NCBI GenBank assembly: GCA_051251725.1
Contig: JBPOFN010000001.1
Coordinates: 248,001-312,000 of the forward strand
Length of the DNA stretch: 64,000 bases
Reading direction: 5' to 3'
DNA from: JALZUE01 sp051251725
GTDB taxonomy: Bacteria; Pseudomonadota; Gammaproteobacteria; Enterobacterales; Alteromonadaceae
This document shows, piece by piece, positions 15,608 to 24,121 of this stretch. Made by a program: the position numbers and the translations under genes. Every line of letters begins with the position of its first letter. Positions within the stretch are counted from its first letter, which is position 1. Under the pieces are notes generated by a model. The model saw only the letters and a list, made by a program, of their open reading frames with translations. It ran no database searches and had not been told where the DNA came from.

Positions 15608-16870
15608 TTAATTGGTTTTGAATCTAACAATATCAGCGCCAAGCGCTTGCAATTTACCCTCAATATTTTCGTAACCTCTATCAATATGATAAATACGATC
15701 AACTTGGGTCTCTGTTTTAGCAATCAAGCCAGCAATCACTAAGCTCGCTGAAGCTCGTAGATCCGTTGCCATCACTTGTGCACCTGTTAACTCTTCAACA
15801 CCACAGCTAATAGCCGTATTACCTTCTAAAGTAATGTTAGCTCCCATACGTTGTAATTCAGGTACGTGCATAAAACGATTTTCAAAAATTGTTTCAACGG
15901 TTGTTGCCGTACCTTGAGCAATAACATTCATCGCAACAAACTGTGCTTGCATGTCAGTTGGAAAGGCCGGATGTGGTGCCGTGCGAATATTTACCGCTGT
16001 TGGTCTTTTATCCATGGATAATTCAATCCAATCTTCGCCAACATTAATGTTAGCCCCCGCTTCTTGTAACTTACTTAACACCGCTTCCATAGAAGTAGGA
16101 TCTGTATTTAAACAACGAATATGCCCTTGAGTCACTACTGCCGCAACTAAAAAAGTACCGGTTTCAATTCGATCAGGCATCACATTATGTTGGCTACCGC
16201 GCAGCGATTTAACCCCTTCAATTGTTAAGGTATCTGTTCCTTCACCGGTAATTTTAGCGCCCATCGACTTTAAGAAGTTCGCTAAATCAATAATTTCAGG
16301 TTCTCTTGCCGCATTTTCAATGATTGTAGTGCCATCGGCTAACGCTGCCGCCATCATCAAATTTTCGGTACCCGTAACTGAAACGGTATCCATAAAAATC
16401 GTTGCGCCTTGTAAACGCCCTGCTTTACTTGCATTAATATAGCCGTTTTCAACGTCGATATTAGCTGACATTAATTTCATCCCTTGAATATGAAGATTCA
16501 CAGGACGAGCGCCAATAGCACAACCACCAGGTAACGATACTTGGGCATGACCAAATCGAGCTAATAAAGGCCCTAAAACCAAAATCGAAGCACGCATGGT
16601 TTTAACTAAATCATAGGTCGCTTTGCAATGAGCGATAGTATTTGAATTAATACGCAACTCATTTTCTGATAGCCATTCAACTTCGGCGCCAAGCTGTTTT
16701 AGCAACTTTATCGTTGTTTCAATATCGTTTAATCGAGGAACATTACCTATGGTTACAGGAGTTTCAGATAGCACTGCAGCCATCAAAATAGGTAAAGCGG
16801 CATTTTTAGCGCCAGAGATTTTTACATCTCCACGCAAAGGTTGCCCACCATTGATCTTAAATGCGTCCAA
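15608..16870 (-). CDS. murA: UDP-N-acetylglucosamine 1-carboxyvinyltransferase MurA
   Basis: MurA transfers enolpyruvate from PEP to UDP-GlcNAc, the first committed step of peptidoglycan synthesis in the cytoplasm. The 420-residue length is standard. Lys22 (SGAKNAALP) and the catalytic cysteine Cys117 in LPGGCAIGARP, the residue attacked by fosfomycin, are intact. It is the last gene of the mla-ibaG-murA run, 21 bp after ibaG, in the same arrangement as E. coli yrbA-murA. Confidence 0.98.
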   Translation of the reverse strand: MDAFKINGGQPLRGDVKISGAKNAALPILMAAVLSETPVTIGNVPRLNDIETTIKLLKQLGAEVEWLSENELRINSNTIAHCKATYDLVKTMRASILVLGPLLARFGHAQVSLPGGCAIGARPVNLHIQGMKLMSANIDVENGYINASKAGRLQGATIFMDTVSVTGTENLMMAAALADGTTIIENAAREPEIIDLANFLKSMGAKITGEGTDTLTIEGVKSLRGSQHNVMPDRIETGTFLVAAVVTQGHIRCLNTDPTSMEAVLSKLQEAGANINVGEDWIELSMDKRPTAVNIRTAPHPAFPTDMQAQFVAMNVIAQGTATTVETIFENRFMHVPELQRMGANITLEGNTAISCGVEELTGAQVMATDLRASASLVIAGLIAKTETQVDRIYHIDRGYENIEGKLQALGADIVRFKTN

Positions 16871-16891
16871 TAGATTCTTCTTACTGTAGCG

Positions 16892-17149
16892 TTATAAAGG
16901 AAGGTTAAACATTTTATCACGTTGCCACTGTTCAGTAGTAAACGTTTTAATTGTTACGGCATGAATGCTGCCATTGTTAATTGCTTCCTGCAAAGGCTTG
17001 TAAATTGCCTGTTGTTTTTTTACTCGACTTAATTCAGCAAAAAAATCAGCAACCGCAATTACTTTACATTGTGAACCATCAAAAGCCACATGTAATTCTT
17101 CTAGTTTTAATGCATCATTAATCAATGCTTCTATTTGTGCAATATCCAC
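16892..17149 (-). CDS. ibaG: BolA/IbaG family iron-sulfur metabolism protein
   Basis: The 85-residue protein has the BolA fold signature (ALKLEELHVAFDGSQCKVIAVADFF near the N-terminus, then the region ending in SIHAVTIKTFTTEQW). IbaG partners monothiol glutaredoxin in iron-sulfur handling and has been linked to acid stress. The cysteine in GSQCKVI lies in the loop where BolA proteins place a cluster-binding residue; the late histidine SIHAVTI is the conserved ligand. It sits between mlaB and murA, as in E. coli. Confidence 0.92.
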   Translation of the reverse strand: MDIAQIEALINDALKLEELHVAFDGSQCKVIAVADFFAELSRVKKQQAIYKPLQEAINNGSIHAVTIKTFTTEQWQRDKMFNLPL

Positions 17150-17166
17150 AAAAAAATCCTTAAATA

Positions 17167-17466
17167 TTAAGAGAGTGTTGGTATAAAAGCATCAACACCG
17201 CTGAGTTTCGCCAATTTCACTAAATCATCACTTAAATGACTAAAGTGCAATTTACCGGATTGGCTATTATAGCTTTCAATGATAGCAAGTAACCAAGCTA
17301 AACCGGCAGTATCAACTTTTTTCACTGCAGATAAATCAATAACAATGTCACCTCCGGTGAGGAAAGGTGCCATATTCAAATGGTTTTTCTTGTTGATTGT
17401 ATGCCGAGTCAATTCACCGCTGACTAATAATTTATCAGCGTGTTGTTCAATACGGAATTTGGTCAC
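17167..17466 (-). CDS. mlaB: Phospholipid transport STAS protein MlaB
   Basis: This small cytoplasmic STAS-domain protein (99 residues) binds MlaF and stabilises the MlaFEDB lipid transporter. The core motif VDTAGLAWLLAIIESY (residues about 52-67) contains the conserved Thr needed for function. It follows mlaC after 30 bp and precedes ibaG after 17 bp. Confidence 0.92.
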   Translation of the reverse strand: MTKFRIEQHADKLLVSGELTRHTINKKNHLNMAPFLTGGDIVIDLSAVKKVDTAGLAWLLAIIESYNSQSGKLHFSHLSDDLVKLAKLSGVDAFIPTLS

Positions 17467-17496
17467 TAGGGTTGAGTCTCTATCATTAAATAGCGA

Positions 17497-18177
17497 TTAA
17501 GCTTGGTCAAAATAAATATTTCGCTGGCTTTTTTCTTTCAACAGTTCAGTCACATAAGGTAAACCTTTTTGATTGATCAAACTGCTTAATTCAGCACGTT
17601 TACTATCAAGTAAACTGACACCTTCAGCAATCATATTAAAAGCTTGCCACTGGTTAGTGTGTTTGTCTTTACGAACTTGGAAATCAATTTTAATTGCTGG
17701 TCGGCCGGGTTGAATAACTTCAACACCAACAGCAATGGTTTTTTTACCATCAATCGCTTTCGGTTGCTCAAATTCAACTTCTTGCTGATTATATAAGGTA
17801 AAGACCTGAGCATATGAAGTGACTAAATATTCTCTAAAAATAGGAATAAAGGCTTCAACTTCGCTTCTTTTTTGACTACGTAAATTTTTTCCTAATACTT
17901 TTAGCGCTGCATAACGATAATTAACGTACGGAATTAATTCTTCACGCACTATATCTTTTAACAAGTTAGGGTTCTTTTGAATATCAGCATGTTCGGCAGC
18001 AAACCTTTTAAAGGTTTTCTCAGCAACTTTCGAGACCATAAAATAAGGGTCTGTCTGATCAATTAAAATAGCTTGGCTATTATTATTTTTTGCCGGTTCA
18101 GCAAACGCAGTTGTCGCTAACGTTTGAGATGCGACTAACGCAATCGCTAAAAACTTTAAGGTTATTTTTTTCATCAT
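17497..18177 (-). CDS. mlaC: Periplasmic phospholipid-binding protein MlaC
   Basis: MlaC shuttles phospholipids across the periplasm between the outer-membrane MlaA-porin complex and MlaFEDB. The 226-residue precursor begins with a Sec signal peptide (residues 1-27, ending TAFA). The mature part shows the family pattern PYFMVSKVAEKTFKRF, then VNYRYAALKVLG and the late WQAFNMIAEGVSLL. Only 5 bp separate it from mlaD. Confidence 0.95.
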   Translation of the reverse strand: MMKKITLKFLAIALVASQTLATTAFAEPAKNNNSQAILIDQTDPYFMVSKVAEKTFKRFAAEHADIQKNPNLLKDIVREELIPYVNYRYAALKVLGKNLRSQKRSEVEAFIPIFREYLVTSYAQVFTLYNQQEVEFEQPKAIDGKKTIAVGVEVIQPGRPAIKIDFQVRKDKHTNQWQAFNMIAEGVSLLDSKRAELSSLINQKGLPYVTELLKEKSQRNIYFDQA

Positions 18178-18182
18178 ATTTT

Positions 18183-18662
18183 TTACTCACCATTCCCTTG
18201 GCTAAACAAAAATTGTCCTATTAACTCTTCTAATACCAAGGCTGGCTTAGTATCTTCGATAAAATCACCTGCTGACAACATATCAACAGATTCATCAATG
18301 AATCCTGGCTGTAAGCCAATATATTGCTCACCTAATAATCCGGCTGTTAAAATTGACACTGAAGTTGCTTCTGAAAACTTCTTAAATTCAGAAAATATTT
18401 CTAACGTCACCACTGGCGTATAATCTTCGTCATCAAGTGAAATATTACTCACTCGACCAACAACCACACCACCCACCTTAATTGGTGAACGAACTTTCAA
18501 GCCGCCGATATTATCAAAGCGGGCATATAAATTATAAGTTTCTCCATTCCCTGAGATACCTGAATTAGCTACTTTTAATGCTAACATTAGCAAGGCTGCA
18601 ATACCTATTGCTACAAAAAAACCAACAGCTATTTCTACTTTTTTTGACGTCATGTCACTCAC
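18183..18662 (-). CDS. mlaD: Phospholipid transporter MCE-domain protein MlaD
   Basis: MlaD forms a hexameric ring that carries lipid between MlaE and MlaC. The 159-residue protein has one N-terminal membrane helix (EIAVGFFVAIGIAALLMLAL) and an MCE domain beginning YARFDNIGGLKVRSPIKVGG. It is shorter than the 183-residue E. coli protein, mainly at the C-terminal tail. A short late hydrophobic helix (ALVLEELIGQFLF) corresponds to the pore-lining helices. Confidence 0.95.
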   Translation of the reverse strand: MSDMTSKKVEIAVGFFVAIGIAALLMLALKVANSGISGNGETYNLYARFDNIGGLKVRSPIKVGGVVVGRVSNISLDDEDYTPVVTLEIFSEFKKFSEATSVSILTAGLLGEQYIGLQPGFIDESVDMLSAGDFIEDTKPALVLEELIGQFLFSQGNGE

Positions 18663-18678
18663 CTAAACTTAATAAAAC

Positions 18679-19464
18679 TTAATGTGCAAACATTAATGCT
18701 GTTAGCACAAAATCCAATCCTAAAACCAATAACGAAGACTGGACCACAGTAGACGTTGTTGCCTGACTAATACCTTCAGACGTTGGCTGACAATTATAAC
18801 CTTTATATATCGCGATCCAAGTCACAACAAATGCAAAGGTAATACTTTTTATAATGCCATTTACCACATCTTTATCAAAATCAACTTGTGCTTGCATCAC
18901 GGACCAGAAAGTTCCGCCATCAACACCTAACCAATCAACGCCAACAAGATGGGCACCTAAAATCCCCACGGCTGAAAAAATAGCGGCCAATAAAGGCAAA
19001 CTAATAAAACCAGCCCAAAAGCGCGGCGCAACAATACGTCTTAACGGATCAACCGCCATCATCTCTAAACTCGACAATTGCTCAGTTGCTTTCATTAATC
19101 CAATTTCGGCGGTTAATGCTGAGCCTGCTCGGCCAGCAAATAATAACGCCGCAACCACAGGCCCTAATTCACGTAACAATGACAGCGCAACCATAGGACC
19201 TAAACTTGCTTCTGCACCATAACCAACCAAAATGGTATAACCTTGTAAAGCCAACACCATGCCGATAAAAAGGCCCGATACAAGGACAATAACTAGCGAT
19301 AACACACCAACAGAGTACAACTGCTGTAATAACAGCGGCGTGCCTTTTCTCACGTTCGGAACATGAGCAAGTGCAGATAGCAATAAAATAACCGCACGTC
19401 CTAAGCCAGCAATTAACGCGATAGTTTTTCGCCCTAATCTCGCTATGCTATTAAACATTAACAT
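18679..19464 (-). CDS. mlaE: Phospholipid ABC transporter permease MlaE
   Basis: This 261-residue inner-membrane permease has about five to six membrane segments and the MlaE/permease signature (LVSGLFIGMVLALQGY, then ELGPVVAALLFAGRAGSALTAE). It forms the MlaFEDB core with the ATPase MlaF. Its start overlaps the mlaF stop by 14 bp. A second ATG two codons later (19458) is also possible. Confidence 0.96.
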   Translation of the reverse strand: MLMFNSIARLGRKTIALIAGLGRAVILLLSALAHVPNVRKGTPLLLQQLYSVGVLSLVIVLVSGLFIGMVLALQGYTILVGYGAEASLGPMVALSLLRELGPVVAALLFAGRAGSALTAEIGLMKATEQLSSLEMMAVDPLRRIVAPRFWAGFISLPLLAAIFSAVGILGAHLVGVDWLGVDGGTFWSVMQAQVDFDKDVVNGIIKSITFAFVVTWIAIYKGYNCQPTSEGISQATTSTVVQSSLLVLGLDFVLTALMFAH

Positions 19465-20257
19465 TCCTTATCAATTCATCTTTGTATGGCGCAGCTTTGT
19501 AATGAAATGGCACAGGGCCATCCGCTTCGCCTTTTACAAATTGCTGCACTAACGGAGAGGTTTGCTCTCTAATTTCTTGTGGTGTGCCATGACCGATTAT
19601 TTTTTGCTCAGCGATAACATAAATATAATCGGCAATGCTCATTACTTCAGGCACGTCATGCGAAACCACGACTGAACTTAAACCTAAGGTATCATTCAAT
19701 GCTTTGATTAAACGAACAATTACACCCATTGAAATAGGATCTTGGCCAGCAAAAGGCTCATCGTATAAAATTAATTCAGGATCAAGCGCAATAGAACGAG
19801 CTAAGGCTGCACGCCTTGCCATACCACCAGATAATTCACTTGGTTTTAAATCTCTTGCGCCGCGTAAACCAACAGCCTCAAGTTTCATTAACACCATTTT
19901 TTCAATCAAGCTTTCGGGTAAGGTACTGTGTTCACGTATTGGGAAAGCGATATTGTCGTAAACCGACATATCAGTAAAAAGTGCACCACTTTGAAAAAGC
20001 ATGCTCATTTTTTTACGGGTTTCGTAAAGCGCGTTACGCGACAATAATGGAATATTTTGTCCGTCAAAAACAATATCACCAGATTGAGGTTTCAATTGTC
20101 CAGCGATTAACCTTAATAAGGTGGTTTTACCAATGCCACTTGGCCCCATAATCGCTGTCACTTTACCACGAGGAATCGACAAACTTATGCCATCATAGAT
20201 GACACGATCCTCTCGTTTAAAAGTTACATTTTTTATCTCGATAATATTATCTGACAT
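19451..20257 (-). CDS. mlaF: Phospholipid ABC transporter ATP-binding protein MlaF
   Basis: MlaF energises the MlaFEDB transporter that maintains outer-membrane lipid asymmetry. The 268-residue protein has Walker A GPSGIGKTT near residue 38, the signature LSGGMARRAALARS and Walker B LILYDEPFAGQDP, as in Mla/MCE-type ATPases. It is the first gene of mlaFEDCB-ibaG-murA. A probable promoter lies 73 bp upstream. Confidence 0.97.
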   Translation of the reverse strand: MSDNIIEIKNVTFKREDRVIYDGISLSIPRGKVTAIMGPSGIGKTTLLRLIAGQLKPQSGDIVFDGQNIPLLSRNALYETRKKMSMLFQSGALFTDMSVYDNIAFPIREHSTLPESLIEKMVLMKLEAVGLRGARDLKPSELSGGMARRAALARSIALDPELILYDEPFAGQDPISMGVIVRLIKALNDTLGLSSVVVSHDVPEVMSIADYIYVIAEQKIIGHGTPQEIREQTSPLVQQFVKGEADGPVPFHYKAAPYKDELIRNVNV

Positions 20258-20329
20258 ATACGAATAAGCTTAACGTCAATGTTAAAAAGTTGTAATACAA
20301 GAATTTTACCTTAGTCACTAAGACAGTGC

Positions 20330-20357
20330 ATTATAAATAAGTAAATATTTGTGTCTG
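20330..20357 (-). promoter_or_regulatory. Candidate promoter of the mla operon
   Basis: On the minus strand CAGACA (20352-20357) and a perfect TATAAT (20330-20335) are separated by 16 bp, giving a leader of about 65 nt before mlaF. The inverted repeat CTGGTTT / AAACCAG begins within the -35 hexamer. Confidence 0.45.
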
Positions 20358-20385
20358 GTTTATAGCTGCTACTGTAAAACCAGCC

Positions 20386-20430
20386 AGTAATTAAGCAATA
20401 ATTTTAACCTTCACATATTGCTTAATTACT
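20386..20430. repeat. Perfect 15-bp inverted repeat with 15-nt loop
   Basis: AGTAATTAAGCAATA and TATTGCTTAATTACT are exact reverse complements on either side of a 15-nt spacer. No T tract follows on either strand, and both flanking genes point away from it, so it is not a normal terminator. It could be an operator pair or a leader hairpin of the yrbG transcript. Confidence 0.85.
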
Positions 20431-20563
20431 ATAGACCGGCAAAAGTCGTTTAATTTTCTAGCACAAAAGAAAAATGTCTCTTTATTTTTCACCAGAATGA
20501 CAAAATGCCTTTTTTTTTTGCTCGCAACCAGCGACAATCTGCACTTCATACTAAGGAGCCCTG

Positions 20564-21547
20564 ATGTTTTACGAAGTTCTCATTTTACTTGTCGCCTTAA
20601 CTGTACTTGTTTGGAGTGCTGATAAATTTGTTTTTGGTGCCTCATCACTCGCCAGAAACTTGGGGATTTCCCCAATGGTCATTGGTTTAACTATTGTCGC
20701 TATGGGCTCATCAGCACCAGAAATGATGGTCGCTGCAACGGCATCATTACAAGGAAATACCGATACCGCTATCGGTAATGCCATTGGCTCAAACATTACC
20801 AATATTGCCTTAGTGTTAGGTCTTACCGCAATGTTACAACCGCTTACTGTTTCTTCTAATACTATCAAACGTGAACTTCCGCTAATACTTGCTGTTACGC
20901 TATTAGCTTGTGTCGTTTTATATAACTATTATTTTAGTTTTGCTGAAGGCTTATTGTTGATGGCATTGTTTTTCGCTTACATCATCACCTTATTGATGAT
21001 TACACTTAAGCGCAAACGAGAAAATAATGGTATGGATGATCCTCTGGTGATAGAAGCTGAGCAAGATGTGCCCGAAGGCGTCAGCACCGGCAAATCAATG
21101 TTCTGGTTAACTATTGGTATTGTGTTATTGCCATTAAGTGCCCATTTTTTAGTTGATTCCGCGACGTTTATCGCAAAAGCATTTGGCATCAGTGATCTCG
21201 TTATTGGTTTAACCATTATCGCCATCGGTACCAGTTTACCTGAGCTTGCCGCCAGCCTTGTCAGTATTTGGAAGAAAGAAGACGACCTCGCGATGGGTAA
21301 TATTATCGGCTCCAATATTTTTAATATTTTAGCGGTTTTACCAATAGCATCATTAATCGCCCCTGGCGAAGTAGATCCTGCAGCAGTTAATCGTGATGCG
21401 CCTTATATGTTAGGCATTACGCTCTTACTATTTATTCTTTGCTTTACTCGCAAAAAAGGCTTTTTCCGTATTACTCGCCTTAAAGGCTTATTGCTATTAA
21501 TGTGTTTTATTGGTTACCAAGTGATATTATTTACTAACCTTGCTTAA
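20564..21547 (+). CDS. yrbG: Calcium/sodium antiporter family protein YrbG
   Basis: This 327-residue K+-dependent Na+/Ca2+ exchanger-family protein has the two inverted alpha repeats characteristic of cation exchangers, MGSSAPEMM near residue 46 and IGTSLPELA near residue 225. About ten membrane segments are present with a short charged loop around residues 145-175. AAGGAG 7 nt before the ATG supports the start. It heads yrbG-kdsD-kdsC-lptCAB, the E. coli order, and its stop overlaps kdsD by one base. Confidence 0.93.
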   Translation: MFYEVLILLVALTVLVWSADKFVFGASSLARNLGISPMVIGLTIVAMGSSAPEMMVAATASLQGNTDTAIGNAIGSNITNIALVLGLTAMLQPLTVSSNTIKRELPLILAVTLLACVVLYNYYFSFAEGLLLMALFFAYIITLLMITLKRKRENNGMDDPLVIEAEQDVPEGVSTGKSMFWLTIGIVLLPLSAHFLVDSATFIAKAFGISDLVIGLTIIAIGTSLPELAASLVSIWKKEDDLAMGNIIGSNIFNILAVLPIASLIAPGEVDPAAVNRDAPYMLGITLLLFILCFTRKKGFFRITRLKGLLLLMCFIGYQVILFTNLA

Positions 21548-22527
21548 TGGATTTATTAACCTTGAATACCTTTAAACGTCATGCCAAAGAAGTGATAAAA
21601 ATAGAGCAAGCAGCGATCAGTAACTTGCTTGACTATATTGATGATGACTTTGCTAAAGCATGTCAGCTAATGTACGACTGCGACGGCCGAGTTATTGTTT
21701 TGGGTATGGGGAAGTCAGGCCATATTGGCGGAAAAATAGCAGCAACATTAGCCAGTACTGGCACACCTGCATTTTTTGTTCACCCAGGTGAAGCAAGCCA
21801 TGGCGATGTGGGTATGATCACAGGTAAAGATGTCGTATTAGCTATTTCCAATTCTGGCGAAACCAATGAAATTTTAGCAATTTTACCGGTAATCAAGCGC
21901 CTTGGTGCTAAGTTAGTTGCTATGACCAGTAACCAGCTTTCAACGTTAGGTAAATTGGCTGATACCCATGTTTGCATTAAGGTGGCACAGGAAGCATGCC
22001 CACATGGTTTAGCCCCAACATCAAGTACTACTGCAACATTAGTGATGGGGGATGCAATCGCCGTTGCACTATTGAATGCTCGCGGTTTTAGTGCCGATGA
22101 TTTTGCTTTATCCCACCCGGGAGGCAGCCTAGGCAGAAAATTATTATTACGTTTAGAAGATATCATGCATACCGGTGATCGTATCCCTTCGGTCAAAGAA
22201 AACGCACTAGTTAAAGACGCTTTAGTTGAAATGTCGAATAAAGGGCTCGGGATGACTGCTATTATTAATAGTGAGGATAAATTAATCGGGCTGTTTACTG
22301 ATGGTGATTTACGCCGAGTATTAGATGAAGAAATAAATATCCACCAGGATAAAATTATCACAGTAATGACCAAAGCGCCTATTGTCGCCAACGCGACTAT
22401 GTTAGCGGCAGAAGCATTAAAAATAATGCAAGATAAAAAAATTAACGGTTTACTCGTCGTTAATAACGAGCAAAAAGTGATTGGCGCGATGAATATGCAT
22501 GACTTACTAAGTTCAGGAGTTCTCTAA
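21547..22527 (+). CDS. kdsD: D-arabinose 5-phosphate isomerase KdsD
   Basis: KdsD converts ribulose 5-phosphate to arabinose 5-phosphate, the first step to Kdo for LPS. The 326-residue protein has an N-terminal SIS sugar-isomerase domain (VLGMGKSGHIGGKIAATLASTG) and two CBS domains after about residue 205 (MHTGDRIPSV and VMTKAPIV). The ATG shares a base with the yrbG stop (TAATG), and kdsC follows after one base, so the genes are probably translated together. Confidence 0.97.
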   Translation: MDLLTLNTFKRHAKEVIKIEQAAISNLLDYIDDDFAKACQLMYDCDGRVIVLGMGKSGHIGGKIAATLASTGTPAFFVHPGEASHGDVGMITGKDVVLAISNSGETNEILAILPVIKRLGAKLVAMTSNQLSTLGKLADTHVCIKVAQEACPHGLAPTSSTTATLVMGDAIAVALLNARGFSADDFALSHPGGSLGRKLLLRLEDIMHTGDRIPSVKENALVKDALVEMSNKGLGMTAIINSEDKLIGLFTDGDLRRVLDEEINIHQDKIITVMTKAPIVANATMLAAEALKIMQDKKINGLLVVNNEQKVIGAMNMHDLLSSGVL

Positions 22528-22528
22528 A

Positions 22529-23074
22529 ATGAAAACACTTTACGGCAACATTGAACAACAAATCTTTGAAATAGCTAAAAACATTAAATTATTAGTTTGC
22601 GATGTCGATGGCGTTTTTTCTGATGGCCGCATTTATTTAGGCAACGACGGAGAAGAACTCAAAGCTTTCCATACCAAAGATGGCTACGGCATTAAAGCAT
22701 TAGCACAATCGGGCGTTGATATTGGTATTATTACTGGCCGCCGCTCTAATATTGTAGCTAATCGCATGAAGGCACTTAATGTCAATTATATCGTGCAGGG
22801 ACAAGAAGACAAACTCCCAGCTTTGATTGAATTAATCGAGTTATTAGCACTTAAGCCTGAGCAAGTCGCCTATATTGGTGACGATATGCCAGATCTTGCT
22901 TGTATTAACTATGTCGGTTTAGGAATTTCGGTGGCAGATGCCCATCCCGCGGTCATGCAAAAAGCAAATTACATCACCTTTACTAATGGCGGTTTTGGCG
23001 CAGTAAGAGAAGTTTGCGATTTAATCATGCAAGCACAAGATACGCTCACCCAAGCAACCGGTGCCAGTATATGA
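22529..23074 (+). CDS. kdsC: 3-deoxy-D-manno-octulosonate 8-phosphate phosphatase KdsC
   Basis: This HAD-superfamily phosphatase removes phosphate from Kdo-8-P. The 181-residue protein lacks a cap domain, as expected for KdsC tetramers. Motif I is CDVDGVFSDG with Asp25 and Asp27, motif II is ITGRRS, and motif III/IV is YIGDDMPDLACI. Its stop overlaps the lptC start by four bases (ATGA). Confidence 0.97.
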   Translation: MKTLYGNIEQQIFEIAKNIKLLVCDVDGVFSDGRIYLGNDGEELKAFHTKDGYGIKALAQSGVDIGIITGRRSNIVANRMKALNVNYIVQGQEDKLPALIELIELLALKPEQVAYIGDDMPDLACINYVGLGISVADAHPAVMQKANYITFTNGGFGAVREVCDLIMQAQDTLTQATGASI

Positions 23075-23637
23075 ATCGACTTTATCTCTTTGCCAGTTTA
23101 ATTTTCGGCTTTGCCACTTTTATTTATGTGCAAGTGCTGTGGCAATCTGACGATAAAGCAGAAAAACAATCCATCACAACGGAATTAACGCCTGACTATA
23201 TTGCCCAGCAGCTCAAAACTAATATTTATAATACCCGTGGTGATTTGACTCATAGTATCAATGCCAATCGCATGGAACATTATACCAGTTTAGCTGTGAC
23301 CCATTTTGAGCAACCTAAATACACCTTATACCCTAAAAATAATGCTTCCGCATGGAATCTTAGCGCAAACGAAGGTATGTTAAATCATAACAATAGAGTA
23401 CGCTTAGAAAACCGAGTATTATTAAAAGCGACAGACGATAAAAGTATGATCCAAGAAATTCATGGAAAATACTTTGAGCTGGACTTAAATACCAATATTA
23501 TTAGCTCAGACCAAACAATTATGATCTTAGGTAAAGATTTTACTATGTATGGCTCTGGTTTAATTGTCGATTTAAACACCACACAAATGACCTTGACTGA
23601 ACATGTGCAAACTATATATAAAAAAAATCCTAGTTAA
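23071..23637 (+). CDS. lptC: LPS export system protein LptC
   Basis: LptC is a bitopic inner-membrane protein that takes LPS from LptBFG and hands it to LptA. The start at 23071 uses the ATGA overlap with kdsC and gives 188 residues (E. coli 191); the longer open frame upstream lies within kdsC. Residues 3-21 form the membrane anchor (RLYLFASLIFGFATFIYVQ), followed by a beta-jellyroll region (ANRMEHYTSLAVTHFEQPKYTLY). Confidence 0.93.
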   Translation: MNRLYLFASLIFGFATFIYVQVLWQSDDKAEKQSITTELTPDYIAQQLKTNIYNTRGDLTHSINANRMEHYTSLAVTHFEQPKYTLYPKNNASAWNLSANEGMLNHNNRVRLENRVLLKATDDKSMIQEIHGKYFELDLNTNIISSDQTIMILGKDFTMYGSGLIVDLNTTQMTLTEHVQTIYKKNPS

Positions 23638-24121
23638 TATCACAGTAATTGCTGCGACTTGTTTTCCTCTGATATCGGCGGCAGCAACAGATGATGCTAG
23701 CCAAGAAATATTGATCAAAGCTAAAAGACAAGCAGCTGATTTAAAAAATAAAATTGCCAGTTATTTAGATGACGTGGTGATCTCGCAGGGCTCGTTAACA
23801 ATTAAAGCGGACTTAGTGCAAGTAATTACCCAAGCAGAAACGGCTGATAAAATTTATGTCGCCAAAGGCAAGCCGGCACAATTTAAACAAACATTGGCTG
23901 ACGGCACTCCAATCACCTTGGAAGCTGAAGAAATTCGCTACGAGCCAGGCATTAACACGCTCACAATTAAAGGTAACGCTAAGCTCAGCCAAGAAGGCAG
24001 TCAAGTCAGCGGCGATACCATTATTTACAATATTAAAACTGAGCAGTTAGAAGCTGAAGGTAACCTGACAGATTCTGTTACCACGATATTACAACCACAG
24101 TTAAAAAGTGACAAAAAATGA
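23603..24121 (+). CDS. lptA: LPS transport periplasmic protein LptA
   Basis: LptA builds the periplasmic bridge that carries LPS to LptDE. The 172-residue precursor has a signal peptide (about residues 1-28, KKILVNITVIAATCFPLISAAA) and an OstA/LptA jellyroll with VVISQGSLTIKADLVQV, GKPAQFKQTLADGTPI and LTIKGNAKLSQEGSQVSGDTI. It overlaps lptC by 35 bp because no later start codon precedes the signal peptide. Its stop overlaps lptB by four bases. Confidence 0.94.
   Translation: MCKLYIKKILVNITVIAATCFPLISAAATDDASQEILIKAKRQAADLKNKIASYLDDVVISQGSLTIKADLVQVITQAETADKIYVAKGKPAQFKQTLADGTPITLEAEEIRYEPGINTLTIKGNAKLSQEGSQVSGDTIIYNIKTEQLEAEGNLTDSVTTILQPQLKSDKK

Larger units (their letters stand above)
20258..20563. 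other. Divergent intergenic region mlaF/yrbG with two inverted repeats
   Basis: This 306-bp gap holds no gene I can support. It contains a mlaF-side promoter candidate (20330-20357), an inverted repeat CTGGTTT / AAACCAG (20355-20383) touching its -35, and a perfect 15-bp-arm inverted repeat (20386-20430). A weak plus-strand promoter-like pair, TTAACC and TACTAT with 17 bp between (20404-20432), falls inside the second repeat. A T9 tract precedes the yrbG start and AAGGAG lies just before its ATG. Confidence 0.6.

Noticed and set aside
21780..22391. 203-codon minus-strand frame inside kdsD
   Set aside because: It is antisense to intact SIS and CBS domains and shows no protein family pattern.
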